From: Ichthyophthirius multifiliis
Lineage: Eukaryota; Ciliophora; Oligohymenophorea; Hymenostomatida
DNA: 64,000 nt
Direction: 5' to 3'
Assembly (NCBI RefSeq): GCF_000220395.1
Contig: NW_004086050.1
Coordinates: 1 to 64,000, forward strand
Below the pieces are notes generated by a model. That model saw only the letters and a list, made by a program, of their open reading frames with translations, made no database searches and was not told where the DNA came from. Positions 51,786 to 64,000 of this stretch are shown here, in pieces. Every line of letters starts with the position of its first letter. Positions within the stretch are counted from its first letter, which is position 1. The translations under genes and the position numbers were made by a program.

Positions 51786-54700
51786 TCATTCTTCATAATC
51801 TTCACCTTCACCTTCGCCTTCTTCTTAAGGTTATTTTTGTTCTTCTTCTAAAATATCATGATCAGGTAATTGTAATTTAGGTTCTTCAGGGACTATATGT
51901 TTATAAGGTTCTCTATAAGGTTCTTATTCATCTTCTTCGTCTTCATAAACATCATCATATCTTAACTATACGAAAAGATTCACTTTTCTATAGTCCTATT
52001 CAGCTTTATTTTATTAACTTTCCTCGCTTATCAGATTTGAAAAATCAAGAAGTTTATCGTAAGTATTTTCGATTCCATTAATTTTTAATGAGTAGTGTTT
52101 TTTGTGAGTTTTTTTCAATTTATTATACCATTAAGGAACTGTTTTTGGAATTCCATCACATTTAGTCCATTTAAAATCATAGATATTAAATTTGGGTTTG
52201 TTCTCATCTTCATCTTCTCCAGGAGGCTCTTCTGCTGGAGGAGCATCTTCATTTTCTTCTCCTTCTTCTCTTTTTACTACTTTGGGTTTCGGGGCTTCCA
52301 ATTCCCAAGCTTCATCTTAAATATCATATAGAACTTTTTCATCAGTAAGTACACAAACCATTCTTATAGGCCCCAAAGCTTTTTCTATATTCATAATTTC
52401 ATCAGAAGCTCGAGGATAAAATCTCTCATTATCTTTTCTTTCCTGGGGAGTATCTCCAGCAGGATACCCATATAAAAGTATATCTCTAGAGGATATTTTG
52501 AAAGTTTTTAAATGGGCCTAGACGGCTTACATAATAAGCTTTGGTGTATAATTAGAAGGGAATTAAGGAGGTTATTAAGTCCATCTCATTGAATATTCGC
52601 TTTATGTATGTTAATGAAATTCAAAGGGCTTTTACCAATAGTGAAGTTTAAGTATTTTTTGAATATCAACAAACATAATATTTTGACGCGCACAAAAATT
52701 CACAAACATTAATTTTTGGTTTTCGCTTCTTTCTTAATCTTTTGGATCTGTGTAATTGTTTAGGACATAAACTCTCTTTTAGAAAATATTATTTAAATGT
52801 CTTCGTGTACTTTCTAGTGAATCATTAGCATCTAATTTATAATAGGTACATCCGAAATTCTATTCAGCGGTTTATTCGTAGAAATTTGTGAAAGAACTTG
52901 CGTTTAGTAAAATCTCATCCATTTTTTAGATTTCTTCTTCTTATAATTCGGCTTCAATGTCCATTTGATTTTTTAATCTATATCTTTTAATATAATTACT
53001 TTTTTCCATATTTAAATCAATAAAGAATGTTGGTAAGCCTACTTTTTTCAAAAAAGATTGTAATTATTATAAATTATACACACTCGGCCATCCATCAAAT
53101 AATGTTTTGTCTTTATTTCCTTTAAGTCTTTCCACGAAATAATTTTCTACTTATTAAAAGTTTACTTCTTCTAAAGGACCTTCGTCTCCTCCTAGTTTTG
53201 TTTTGAGCATTTCGAATGTACTTTCCCATTCAACTAATACAAAACCGAATTTTTCTGCTATATATTTTGATGAAGTAGTAATACCGCTACCTGTGGGACC
53301 CGATACGAATCCAAAATGTGCTCTTTCTGTAACATAAAGGTCTATAATATCTAAGGCTTCTCTATCAATATTTATATATTTCCCTTGTACATAATAATCT
53401 AAAATAGGGTTCATTTCATGATAAAACTTCAACTTGTGGTTTTATTAAGTAAAATTTACCAAATAATCAATTGGGAAAAGTTCCCTTTCAAAATTATCAA
53501 ACTAAGCACTTCTTTCTGGAAAATTAGTCAAAACGAATTTCCTTAAATTAATATTCGAGAATAGGATTTTCTATAACATTTCAACTACATATTTAGAAGG
53601 AATTTCCTACCCAATTTGTTCAAAAGAGTTCATTTTTTAACCTAAAGTAGTTCCTCGTTCGATTTCTGATTATATTTATTCGTATACATCAAGGAATATG
53701 AAATCTCTTTTTTTTTCCAAAGCATAGCAATATTCAGCTCCTAAATCCATATTATTATACATAAATGCGGCTATTACTAAAGGTTTAATACTAATCATTA
53801 CATTTCTTATAAGATTTGGAATTGTATCAACTGCATTTAAATGTACAAAAAAGGATTATTTTTCAATTAATGAAAGTACTCCTTATCTGTTTTTTATAAA
53901 AAGCTCATATTTGGCTTTTTTTTCTTTTCTTTCAATATCTGTTTCAATGTATTTTTGTATATTGTTCATTACTTCGTCTTTTGGAGATTCTAAATAAAAT
54001 ACACGGAAAGGATTTCCGAAATGGTTTAAGAATATTTCCGCTGAAGGGCGATCTGCAAAAAAAGAGTCGACTATAAAGTTCGAAAAAGGAGCATTTTCTA
54101 TATAATATATGAGCTTATTTACTTTGTCTATTTCGTCTTTTACATTATGTTATCGGCTAAATTTTTCCAAACATATATAATGATATTTTATTTTATTGCT
54201 TAATCTTTCACATACTTCAGATTTAGCTACACAAGGAGCTCCAAACATAAATATTATATTTGGATGAATTGCATTTTGTACCTATTTGAATACTTCGTCA
54301 ACTGATAAATTTCCGTCTACAGTCTATACTTTTCCAAAATGGTTATAAAAATCCAATACTGGAGCAGTACTTCTATGAAAAGTTTCTATTCTATTAGCTA
54401 TAGCTTCATAATTATCATCTGGTCTGCCAGATGTCTCAGCTCTTCCAAGAAGTCGTTGTCTTAAGATTTCATCAGAAACTTATACATTCAATATATAATC
54501 AATTTCTTTATATTTTTTTTCAAAAAGTTTAGCTTATTCAATACCTCTTGGAAAACCATCAATAAGGAATTTCTATTTATATTAAAAATATATATTTGTA
54601 AACATGATAAAATATATTTAATTTTACATAGGATTAACGACTTTTTATTGTCCTTATTATCAAGTTTATTAATAAATCATCTGGTACTAATTCTCCTCTT

Positions 54701-54957
54701 GCTGTTAAATCTTTAAAACGAAGACCTTCAGGTGTTTCACTAAATTATTTATTAATTATATATTTATTTATTTTTAAATATTTATTTTTTTACTTCTTTA
54801 CTTCAGAACGTACGATATCACCTACTGATATATGATTAAAATGATAATCTCGTACTAATCTTTCACATTAAGTTCCTTTTCCACTTCCAGGACCTCCGCT
54901 TACAAATACTATTTTTGGATTTTAATAGTTTAGTTAATAATTGTAAAGTGTTTTCAT
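51786..54957 (-). CDS. Multi-domain adenylate kinase, axonemal type
   Basis: About 1020 residues from exons 54957-54794, 54739-54628 and 54572-51786 (introns 54 and 55 bp), no frame breaks. Domain 1 is a complete adenylate kinase: P-loop GGPGSGKGT (21-29), HISVGDIVRSE, GELVPDDLL, FLIDGFPRG, then a lid with RLLGRAETSGRPDD. Domain 2 has only a degenerate loop, GAPCVAKS. Domain 3 (about residue 517) has GPTGSGITT, where Ile replaces the catalytic Lys. A long helical region follows, and an acidic C terminus rich in Glu/Gly, ending GEDYEE. Adenylate kinases with several modules of this sort occur in ciliary axonemes (AK7/AK8/AK9 and central-apparatus proteins), where they balance ATP, ADP and AMP. 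One catalytic site is likely active, the others structural. Confidence 0.88.
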
Positions 54958-55109
54958 TTTTTTTTATAAAGAAAATTATTATTTATATTTTATTTTATTT
55001 TTTTCAGTTTTATTTTTTTTTTTAAATATAAAATTGATTTTATTTATTTTATTTTCAATATTGGTATATAATTATTATTTTTTTTAGTTTATAATTAAAA
55101 AAAAAAAAA

Positions 55110-56425
55110 TCAATCAACAAAATAATCTGTTATTATTTAATAATTATATTCTTTTAAAATTTCTTACTCTTATATAATTTGGTTCTATTCATTTTAATTT
55201 ATTTACGAATAATCTGTCTTTAAATATTCCAAATTATTTACTTATTCAATAAACTCTTTTAATTTAGAAGAAGTTACCGATTTTTTAATCAATAAAAGTT
55301 ATTTCAAATCATTATGCTTTAATTCATCTATAATCAAACACTAAACAATATTTGTAGAAAAATTATTTTCCTATTTATATTTTTCCAATAAGGCTTAACT
55401 ATGTTTATAATTAATAACTTCATCACTTTTTCCATGAATAAGCATAATAGAACATTAGACTTTTCCAATTTTCCATATGTTTCCATAGATATCACTTTCT
55501 TAATCTTAATAATTAATATCTACTTATTTTTCCAAGAAAAGATAAACAGATGCTAATGGAGCCTCCAAAATCAACCCTTTAATATTCTTTTTTATATTTC
55601 AAAAAAATAAAATATGATTTAAAAATATATTTACATTATAAAATCTACTTTATATTTAGAAGCAAGATGAACAGCAGGGCCACTTCCAAGTGAAAATCCC
55701 CATAAAATAATTTCATTAATTTTATATTTTAACATATCTATTCCAAAACTCATTACGATTTCGCAATCTTAATAAGTGTTTTCTTCGTTTGCTTCTCCTT
55801 TTGAAATCCCATATCCTCTATAATCATAGGCAAGTATATTAAGCTTTTTATTGTTTCATTTTTTGTAAAAATATATATATATATAAAATATTTTTATTTT
55901 TTTTACTTTATAAATTTTAGATAACTAAACTAATTAATAAAATATTGTTCCTAAATCACTACTGTTTCCATGATTATAAACGATTACTGAGTTATCTTTT
56001 GCTCTATTTTGTTTTTCATTTAATTTTGCATTTATTTTACTTCGCGTTCTTTATGTGTACTATAGGTATCATTTGTTCCTTCTTATTTTCGTTTTTAAAA
56101 TTTATTCTAAATAATTCATATTTTAAAGAATCTGGAATTATTTCTTCTTATGGCTTATATTCTTTCTTTAGCATAAATAATACTTTATCTTATTATTCAT
56201 CTTATGTATCTTTAAATTAATATGCTTTTTTTAAAAAATAAATATATATATATATACATTTCTTATATTTATAAATATTATATATATACTTGGAATTGGT
56301 TATTGATATAAAAATGTTTTCATTAGAAATTTTTTCATTCCTAATGTATTTCCTACAAATTTAAAAAGTTTTTTTACAAATGTTGAATTGTTATTATTTG
56401 ATTCTTGTTAATTATTACCTTCCAT
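55110..56425 (-). CDS. ABHD17-type alpha/beta hydrolase (putative depalmitoylase)
   Basis: Serine hydrolase of about 370 residues; animal ABHD17 enzymes remove palmitate from membrane proteins. Exons 56425-56290, 56209-55907, 55843-55635, 55576-55110; introns 80, 63 and 58 bp. Signatures: VIVYNHGNSSDLG (oxyanion HGN), AYDYRGYGISKGEANE, ILWGFSLGSGPAVHLAS (nucleophile GxSxG), GLILEAPLAS, then LIHGKSDEVI (Asp) and LKHNDL (His). The catalytic triad is thus complete. The N terminus is N-rich without the Cys cluster that is acylated in animals. Two frame irregularities: an extra base near 56031-56040, and the third splice (55634-55577), which leaves a one-base mismatch at the GGG after the acceptor. 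It lies 150 bp from the adenylate kinase gene, in tandem. Confidence 0.9.
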
Positions 56426-56815
56426 ATTTTTTTTCCTCTAATTTTACTTTATATTTTATAAAAAAATTATTATATTTATATATTTTTTCTAAAAAATTTA
56501 ACTTAGTTTCAATTTGAATTTAATTAATTAGATTTTCATAAATTTTAAAATATAAATGTGTAAAAAATAAACTATGAAAATAATTATATTAAATTATTTA
56601 ATATTTTCTTTAAATAATCGTTTTTTTATATTATTATTTGATAATTATAATTGTATAAAAAAAAATTAAATAATAAATAATTATATAAAAGAAATTTATT
56701 ATTATATATATATTTATTATTATTTGAAATATTTTAAATAAATTTTTTTATTAAAAATAAAACTTACTAAAAATATTATATACTTAAATTTGTTATAATT
56801 TTATATTACATCAAA
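56426..56815. other. AT-rich spacer upstream of hydrolase and tRNA
   Basis: Divergent promoter region of the hydrolase gene and 5' flank of the tRNA. No other feature seen. Confidence 0.5.
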
Positions 56816-56886
56816 GCATCGTTGGTCTAGTGGCAGGATTATTGCCTTCCAAGCAATCGGCTCGGGTTCAATTCCCGGACGATGCA
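56816..56886 (+). tRNA. tRNA-Gly (anticodon TCC)
   Basis: A 71-nt cloverleaf without intron. The acceptor GCATCGT pairs with ACGATGC, followed by discriminator A. The anticodon arm ATTGC-CTTCCAA-GCAAT has the TCC anticodon, which reads GGA/GGG glycine codons. The T arm CGGGTTCAATTCCCG gives a canonical B box (GGTTCAATTC). The D arm resembles the A box of other eukaryotic tRNA-Gly(TCC). The CCA end is not encoded, as expected in eukaryotes. Confidence 0.97.
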
Positions 56887-56898
56887 TTTTTTTTTTTT
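56887..56898 (+). terminator. RNA polymerase III T-run terminator
   Basis: Twelve T immediately after the tRNA discriminator base, the standard Pol III stop signal. T runs are common here, so position is the main support. Confidence 0.75.
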
Positions 56899-57130
56899 AA
56901 TTAAAATAAATAATAAATATTTATTTAAATATAATTTTTATTTTTAAATATTAATAATTTATATTTAATAGAAAATTCTTTTTATAATTTCTATTCTATT
57001 TTATATTGAATATAATAAAATATTATTAAAAGTATACTAAATTTATTTTAAAAAGATGTTTTTATAAATCAATTTAAATAAATTTAAGTAAATTTAAAAA
57101 ATAATAAATATATAAAAATTTATACATATA

Positions 57131-58381
57131 TCATTTTTATATTTTATTATAAATTTTACAAGGTTTATTTTCTTAATTATATTGATTAAATAGTAAAAAT
57201 AATCTTTTAGTATTATTTTTTATTTATTTATGTTCAATTATCAAAATAGAAGTTTTCACTTTATTTAAATAGTTTTTATTATCTAGAATCTTCAATTGAA
57301 ATTTTTCTGATTTTTTTTAAATTTCTAAATTTTCTTAATCATTATAAAAACTATATTTGTGTAATTATATAAAATTCAAATAAATTTTAATACATAAAAA
57401 TCTAAAATTTAGAATTACTTATTAAAATCATATTAAGGTTGATTCTTTTCTATATTTTGTTAAAATTAATTTATTTAATATATGTATTATTTTAAAAAAT
57501 AATTTACAAATATTTTCTTCTTCATTTTCAATACAATTTTTTTTTAAATCACTTTCAAAGAAAAAATTCTTACTTTTCATTACGATTTGATCATATTATT
57601 CAAAAATATCAATTTAAATATTTTAAATACATGTGCTTTATAAATTATTTTAATTTACAATACCATTATATTTAGTCTAACTAAATGAATCTTAATTTTA
57701 ATTTTTTAGTAAATTTTAATTTTTTTTAATTTTTATTTTACTTTCTAGAACATCAAATTTTTAAATAAATAATTATTCATCATCTTGAATTTTATATAAT
57801 ATTTTTTTGTAAATCAATAAATATAAAATAAAAAGTAAATAAAAAAATATAGTATATATAAAATACTATTTTAATTAAAATACAAATTTTTTATATTTTA
57901 TTATTTTTATTTTTACCTTCCAATTTATAAGAGCCGGAAGTATTACAAGTTATTTTTTCTATTGAATTTTTTTTCTCAGAAATTTCTTTATTAATATCAT
58001 CACTTAATTCCTTTTTAATTCTATTTTATCTTTTTATTGAACTTTTTGTTTTATTTAAATAATTGCTTGAAGAATTATTTATTATTTCCCTTAGTAATCT
58101 TTATTCTTCACTTAATTATATATTTTACTAACAATCATTTTCAATTTTATTAAAGTATTTTTAAGCATGTGATCTTATTTGAGCACCTGTCCTTGTTCCT
58201 ATATATTCTTCAACTTTTTTCCAATTTTTAGAAAATAATTTTATGCCATCTACAAATTTTTGGTGCTCTTCTTGTGTCCATCTTCCATTAACAATTTTAT
58301 TTTTTTATTTAATATCTATATTTTATAAAGTAATTGATTAATGAAAAGGCGAATTACTAATTTTCTTTTTTGTTAATTTCA

Positions 58382-58382
<1 letters not shown>
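57131..58382 (-). CDS. SHAQKYF-type single-MYB DNA-binding protein
   Basis: About 349 residues. Exons 58382-57917, 57783-57419, 57350-57131; introns 133 and 68 bp. Near residue 40 lies one MYB repeat, [43 protein letters not shown]: the three spaced hydrophobic positions (W, F, W) and the SHAQKYF signature of the CCA1/REVEILLE/MYBJ class. The rest is low-complexity N/K/S/Q-rich and helical. An extra base in the A6 run (57494-57499) is inferred; without it the protein would end at 57428. A nuclear transcription regulator is the likely role. The (TA)n/T24 tract at 58381-58426 lies directly at and upstream of the start. Confidence 0.88.
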
Positions 58383-58421
<39 letters not shown>

Positions 58422-58626
58422 TTTTTGGAAATTAAAAAAAAAAATTAATTTATTTTTATTTTATGCGTAATTATTAATTTTTTTTAAAATTAGTTGTTTT
58501 TAATTATTTTATCCACGCATAAAAAAGTAAAAGATAATTATAATTATAGATTTAGTTTTACATTTTAAAATAATGTTTCTTAAAATTATTTATGAATTTT
58601 AAAAAATCCGATATTTTTTGGTTTTT

Positions 58627-58663
<37 letters not shown>

Positions 58664-59296
58664 ATTACATCATTAAATACAATTAATTTAATAATAAAAT
58701 TTAATCTTAAAGCTTTATTTATAAAAATTAAATAGTATATTTAATATACTATTTTTATAAAAATACAGATGCATATAATTTTTTCTTTATTTAAAAATAT
58801 TTAGGGCAATTTATTTTCATTCACAATTAAATAAAAATTAGTAAATAGATAGTTGTTTAACTTGTTTATAAATAAATCGAAAATTAATAATAAAATTATT
58901 AAATATAACTTTTTAACATTATTTTTATATTTTTTTTAAAACATATTAATCTCTTATTGTTTTTTAATTGAATTTTCAAAATAATTAAAAATAAAATATG
59001 TTAAAAAGTAATAAATTTTTATTTATTTTTTAAAAAAAGAGAACACTCTCTTATTTTAATGAAAAAATTATAATTTTAATAGATAAATTAAAATAAAAAA
59101 TAATTGGATTATAATTTTAATATTATTAGATTTTTGATTTAAATTATTCTTTTATTTTAATAAATATTTGACGTAATAATTATATTAAAATAAAACATTA
59201 AAAAATTTATACAAAAAAAAAATATATATATATAAAAAATAAGAAAAAATATATAATATTAAATATATTAATTATTTTCTATCTAAAAATATTAAA
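58383..59296. other. AT-rich spacer with TA and T tracts
   Basis: Contains (TA)n next to a T run of about 23 (58381-58426) and another (TA)n at 58630-58659. A GC-richer pair of near-matching words (ATGCGTAATTATT and its partial inverse CCACGCAT) flanks 58464-58520. No gene seen. Confidence 0.5.
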
Positions 59297-59809
59297 TCAT
59301 ATTTCATCTATTTCTTCTTCATTATTTTAATTTTAATTATCGTTATTTTATTCTGGCTGATTATTTTCTTATTAAATAGTCTATACATAAGCAGCGCTTT
59401 CAGAATTATTTTTTTATTACTATTAAACTGCCTTTTTGAATTTTCTAAAATTTATAGGCAAATTATTATAGTCTTCTTCAGAAATTGTATATTTTTAAAC
59501 TTCTGAAATATCAGTTATTTCTTTCAGAATAGATTCAGGATTATTATCTTGAACATATATAATATAATTATCTTTAGGATTATAATTTATAAGTGTTTCA
59601 TCATCTTACATATTTGATACATGGTTTCCTTGACTATCTTAAAGAATTAAATCCATCATTTCACTTTAAGTACCATATCTTTTTTCTATTTATTATTTTA
59701 TTTAGTATATTGATTAATTTAAATCAAAACGAATTTCAGCGATTTTAAATTCACATATATTATGGGATAAATTTAATTTCACATATTAACCAGGAGCTGC
59801 TTAGTTCAT
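59297..59809 (-). CDS. Tubulin-folding cofactor B-like protein without CAP-Gly domain
   Basis: Intronless, 170 residues, ATG 59809, TGA 59297. The N-terminal ubiquitin-like part fits TBCB: VKLNLSHNICEFKIAEIRFD, IEKRYGTQSEMMDLILQD, LINYNPKDNYIIYVQDNNP, then the linker EVQKYTISEEDYNNL with INFRKFKKA, matching the VEKYTISEEAY..VRxFK phrase. In animals and plants a CAP-Gly domain follows, and the protein ends in -DEI. Here a Q/N-rich stretch of about 45 residues takes its place and the protein ends EEEIDEI. TBCB helps capture alpha-tubulin and dissociate tubulin dimers; CAP-Gly normally binds the tubulin tail. The gene seems intact, so the loss looks real, unless a missed frame break hides the domain, but the sequence between has no room for it. 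Confidence 0.85.
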
Positions 59810-61041
59810 TTTTTTTTTTTAATTATTATTATTTTTATTAAAAGTATATTTAATATTATTTTATAAAAAATATTGATTATTTTTATATGTGTATATAAAT
59901 TCTGTTTATTTCTTATATATTTTAAAATCAAATTATATTTATTTTTTTATATATATACTTTTTACTATATCTTAATATTTTTAAATGAAAATAAATTGTT
60001 TATTATATGTTTTATGTGTTATAAAAAATTATATTATTTTATTATTTATTATTTTTAATAAAATTTTATTAAGATTTAATTTTTCAATATAGATAAAAAA
60101 AAATTGAATTTAATTTTTGTTAAATAAACAATATAAAATTTCTAATAAATTTGCATTTATAATAAGTTCTTTTTATTTAATGTCATATTTAAAAAAAAAA
60201 TATTGAAAATTAAGTTATTTAAACTTAATAAATCTCTGGATTAACAGGAATGATTAAAAAAACCAATATAACAAAAATTTCGTAAATAAATAACGAATGA
60301 TAAAAAACATAATAAAATTATATTAGCTTTAAAGACTTTAAATTTTAATAAAGAGCAAACATTGTGATTTAATTAATTATTTATATTAATTGTAATTTAA
60401 TATAAAAATTTAAACAAAATAAATATAATAAAAAGATTTTTAAAGGAATCTGTTAATTTAAATATTATTCTTTTCTAATTAATAATAATTATTTTGTTTT
60501 AATTTATCAGAATAATTTATAAAATATAAGAAGAATAAATATAATATTTTTAAAGAATAATATTTCAATCAGAAACAAAATTATAAATACAAAAGTATCA
60601 AAAACATATATTTTAAAATGAAAAATATATATATATAAATATATAAATAATAAAAATATAAATATATTATAAAAAATATAAAAAAAATAAAAGAATGTAT
60701 ATAAATATATGTATTTATATATATATTATATATATATATAACTACATATTTATATTTATTTTTATTTATTTATTTATTAAGTACATTATATAATTATTTA
60801 TAAATTACTTACATATTTTTTTCAATGAAAATAATTCAGAAATTATTAAATTTTAAATTTAATTCTTTAAAATAAAAACATGAAATTAATAAATTATTAA
60901 TAAAATATATAAAGAATTATTTTAATTTAAATAATAAATATTATTATAACTTAAGTTAATTATTTATTCAATAAAATAAGTATATAAAGATTAAAATTTT
61001 AAAAAATATATAAATATTTAATTAATATATTATTATTATTA

Positions 61042-61073
<32 letters not shown>

Positions 61074-61847
61074 TTATTATTATTATTATATGTAATCATA
61101 TAATTATAATTTTATTTATTTGTATTTTATTTTTATATTTTATTATTAAATTTATAAAATATATAAATATTTAACTATTATTTTTTTTTACAAATATTAT
61201 TTATATATTATTTATTTTAATTTACATTATTTATATTTTTTTTATTTTATATATTTATTTTTCTTATTTTTTATTATTTTTTTATTTGATAAATAATTTT
61301 TTTTTATTTTGTTTTGTACATATTTCAAAAACATATTTTTAATTAAAATTATATTATATTAAAAATTTATTTAATCGAAATTTCTAGAATACTATTAATT
61401 GATTTATATAAAAATAATTAATATTGTAATAAATTATAAATACATTAAAAATATTATATATATTTTTTATAAATTATAAATTTGATAAATATAATTTTTT
61501 TTTTTAATTTAAATCTCAAACATAATCTTTTTTAATTATAAAATTAAATATGTATTTCTTAATATTTTATAATATTTGAATGTTTGATTTATATAACTCT
61601 TATTTCTTATATATTGTATTTAACATTAAAAATTTAATTTATTAGTTTTTATTAAATAATATCTTTGTTTCCTAACACATAAATAATTTTATTATTTACA
61701 AGATTAAATTTTTCTAATTTTTTATTAGAAAAATAAAAAAATAAAGTAACATATATTTATTATTAATCCATAATAATTTTATATTTATCTTTTAAATATT
61801 TTAACCTTTTTAAATAAATAAAAATAAAAAACTTCATCAATCCAACA
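59810..61847. other. AT-rich divergent intergenic region
   Basis: About 2 kb with no recognisable gene. An ATT/TTA triplet tract lies at 61030-61090 and (TA)n-like sequence at 60705-60740. Confidence 0.5.
61030..61090. repeat. (ATT)n trinucleotide tract
   Basis: Repeated TTA/ATT units interrupted by a T run. Confidence 0.75.
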
Positions 61848-62735
61848 ATGAAACTATATAAATAAGCCCGAAAACTTTTAATTGATTAATACGAATATAA
61901 GCCATAACCATTTTTAATGACTATGGCAAAGCCTTTAATATAACATCCTGAATTATATGAAGAGGCAAAAATATTTGTAGCCGAATAATTAAATAGTTAT
62001 TAACTTCTTCCGATACCTATTAATGTTCCATTTGAAGAAAGAATGTCATTCATGAATATAATGTTTGATAGTTATGTAAAATACTCTTCAGTATTAATAT
62101 GTCAATAAACACATAGAATAGGAGGCGTTTTTTTGGCTTAAGATTTCAAAAATAAGCTAAAAATGCCTTAACATGCACCTGATTGGGCGCATAGAATGCA
62201 AAATTTATATGATTATGCTGAAGAGGAATATTATAAAAAAGAAGATATTGACACTAAGAAAATAACAGATAATATATTTATTAGATAAGAAATTATGGCG
62301 ATAACAAAAGAAATGCAAGAGTCTAATTATGATAAATTACTAATTTACCACAATACAAAATTACAAATATAATGGGATTACAAAATGTCTTTTTATTTAA
62401 CTAATTCTTATTTAAAAAGCGGGTTATTAAAGTTTTTGGGATATTAAAAAGTTTTGGATATTGATTTGGATAATTATACTGATAAAGATACTAATTAAAA
62501 ATATTTTAAAGAGAATGAAGATTTGATTGTTAGATAATGTCAACTTTGTGTTGCAGATTACCATAAACTTAATTGGAAGGAACTTACATAACTTAATTTG
62601 AGATTTGATGTATTGGTTGATGATATAAATGTTTAGGATTTAAAAATTGAAAATATTAAACAGAGTGTTAAAAATTTAAAACCTGAAGATTTTTAAGATT
62701 TTAATGTAGAAAATATTAAAAAAAAAAAATCTTGA
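61848..62735 (+). CDS. Unrecognised conserved-looking 295-residue protein
   Basis: A clean intronless frame from ATG 61848 to TGA 62733-62735, with normal protein composition throughout. It begins MKLYKQARKLLIDQYEYKP and includes PLIQHPELYEEAKIFVAEQL, FEERMSFMNIMFDSYVKYSS, THRIGGVFLAQDF, MPQHAPDWAHRMQNLYDYAE and LLKFLGYQKVLDIDLDNY. There is no signal peptide or membrane helix; the N terminus is basic. The balanced residue use, with rare Cys, His and Trp, makes a chance frame unlikely. The style suggests a conserved soluble protein, perhaps mitochondrial, but I could not place it in a family. Confidence 0.75.
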
Positions 62736-64000
62736 ATATATATATTTGTGAATTTTATTTCGTTTGTTTATTTTATAAAAAATTTTTTAAATTGAAAGAT
62801 TTATAATTTTGGAAAATAATAATATTTTATTGGCTTCTTATTTTTTTTAATTTAATGTATTTTAAAATGAAACTTTTCAAATTTTTTTTTTTTTTTAATA
62901 TTAAAATTTAGTATTAAAGTATTAAATGATTTTAATTATAAAAATAAATAAAAAAGACATATGGAAACTATATAATTAGATTTGTTAAAAAAAATATACT
63001 ATCACGTATAATATAATTAATTATATATTTATATTTTGAGTTAAAATTATTTAAATACTATTTTAATTATTTGTATTTTTAATTTATATAAGAAAAAATA
63101 AAATAAAAAAAAGAATTATATAAAAAATAAAAAAATCCAATCTTATAAAAATAAAAAATTATTTTTAATTCTTTCTAAAAATATATATAAAAATATAATA
63201 ATATTAATTATATAAAATATTTGTATTAATAAAATATGACATTATATTTATAAATAAATTAATATAAAAAAAAATAAAAATAAAATCATAAAATTATTTA
63301 TACAATTTAATAAAAATATTAATATAGTATTTTTAAAAATTTAAATATATAATTTTAATTAACATTTTTTGAGAAGTTTTTTTTATTTAAAATTAGAAAA
63401 TACTTTAAAAATATGTAAAATTAATTTTTATTTTAAATACCTATACTTTTTTTATATTTATAGTTATTTTACAAATAGTATAAAATATATTACTAATAAA
63501 AATGTTTTATTATTCTTTTATTTATATTATTTAAACAGAGATTATATAATTTCACTTCTAATCCTACCTTTAAATATAAAAATATTTTTTAATTAAAATA
63601 ATAAATATAGTTATTTTCATTTAGAATAAAAAAAGATAAAAATTTTTTTTATAATATTTTAACGAAAATTATTATTATATATAAAAGTTTATAATAATAT
63701 AATTTAAATATTAAAAAATAAAAAAATTATAAGTAAATAAATATAAATTTTAATTTTATATTATTAGTATAAAGCTTTTTGTAACAAAGCTAATTATAAA
63801 TTTATCAAAAAATAAACGAATATTAATATTAATTTTTTTTTATTAAAATATTATTGAACATATATATTATAAAGAAAACTCAAAAAAAAGTAAAAAAATT
63901 AGTAAATATTATTATTTTAAAATTTATAAATAAATTATAATTTATATAGTTTATATTTTTGATAATTAAAATCAATAAGTTTAAAATAAAAAAATTATTA
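62736..64000. other. AT-rich stretch to the window end
   Basis: A/T runs, no telomere repeat and no gene recognised. Confidence 0.5.

Overview
The window looks like macronuclear chromosome sequence from a very AT-rich oligohymenophorean ciliate. Every gene with a recognisable product reads through TAA and TAG where glutamine is expected and ends at TGA. Introns are short (mostly 41-70 bp), GT..AG and extremely AT-rich. Base composition, code and intron size fit Ichthyophthirius or a close relative; the species is an inference. No telomere repeat, rRNA or obvious transposon was seen.

Layout. 1-10.3 kb: a KE-repeat coiled-coil protein (-), a DHHC palmitoyltransferase (+), then mostly empty AT-rich DNA. 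10.3-21.3 kb: a TVP15/COPI-associated membrane protein (+), a divergent actin (-), an unrecognised 501-residue protein (+) and a two-EH-domain Eps15/Pan1-like endocytic protein with Q/N-rich repeats (-). 23.9-35 kb: an EF-hand coiled-coil protein (+), a zinc-ribbon Rrn7/TAF1B-like Pol I factor (+), a coiled-coil protein (+), an aspartyl/asparaginyl beta-hydroxylase (-) and a small unknown (+). 35.4-41.5 kb: a giant multi-pass PAS-domain membrane protein (+). 43.3-51.6 kb: an XRN-type 5'-3' exoribonuclease (-), a kelch-like protein (+), a TPR protein (+) and a LITAF-like zinc-ribbon membrane protein (+). 51.8-62.7 kb: a large axonemal-type multi-adenylate-kinase protein (-), an ABHD17-type hydrolase (-), tRNA-Gly(TCC) (+), a SHAQKYF MYB protein (-), a tubulin cofactor B lacking its CAP-Gly domain (-) and a conserved unknown (+).

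These are ordinary single-copy eukaryotic genes on both strands, with no operon or cassette. Several serve membrane traffic and lipid modification (DHHC, ABHD17, TVP15, EH protein, LITAF-like), others cilia and cytoskeleton (adenylate kinase, TBCB, actin, EF-hand protein). ABHD17-type enzymes remove the palmitate that DHHC enzymes add.

Most unusual: about a dozen single-base frame breaks at homopolymers inside otherwise intact genes; two in-frame TGA codons in good reading frames; the longest introns swollen by (TA)n arrays; and an isolated G-rich block. I saw no convincing undescribed defence or mobile system. Since TGA is the only stop and G is rare, open frames of 80-150 codons are expected by chance here, so unrecognised short frames are given low confidence. 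All translations were done by eye.
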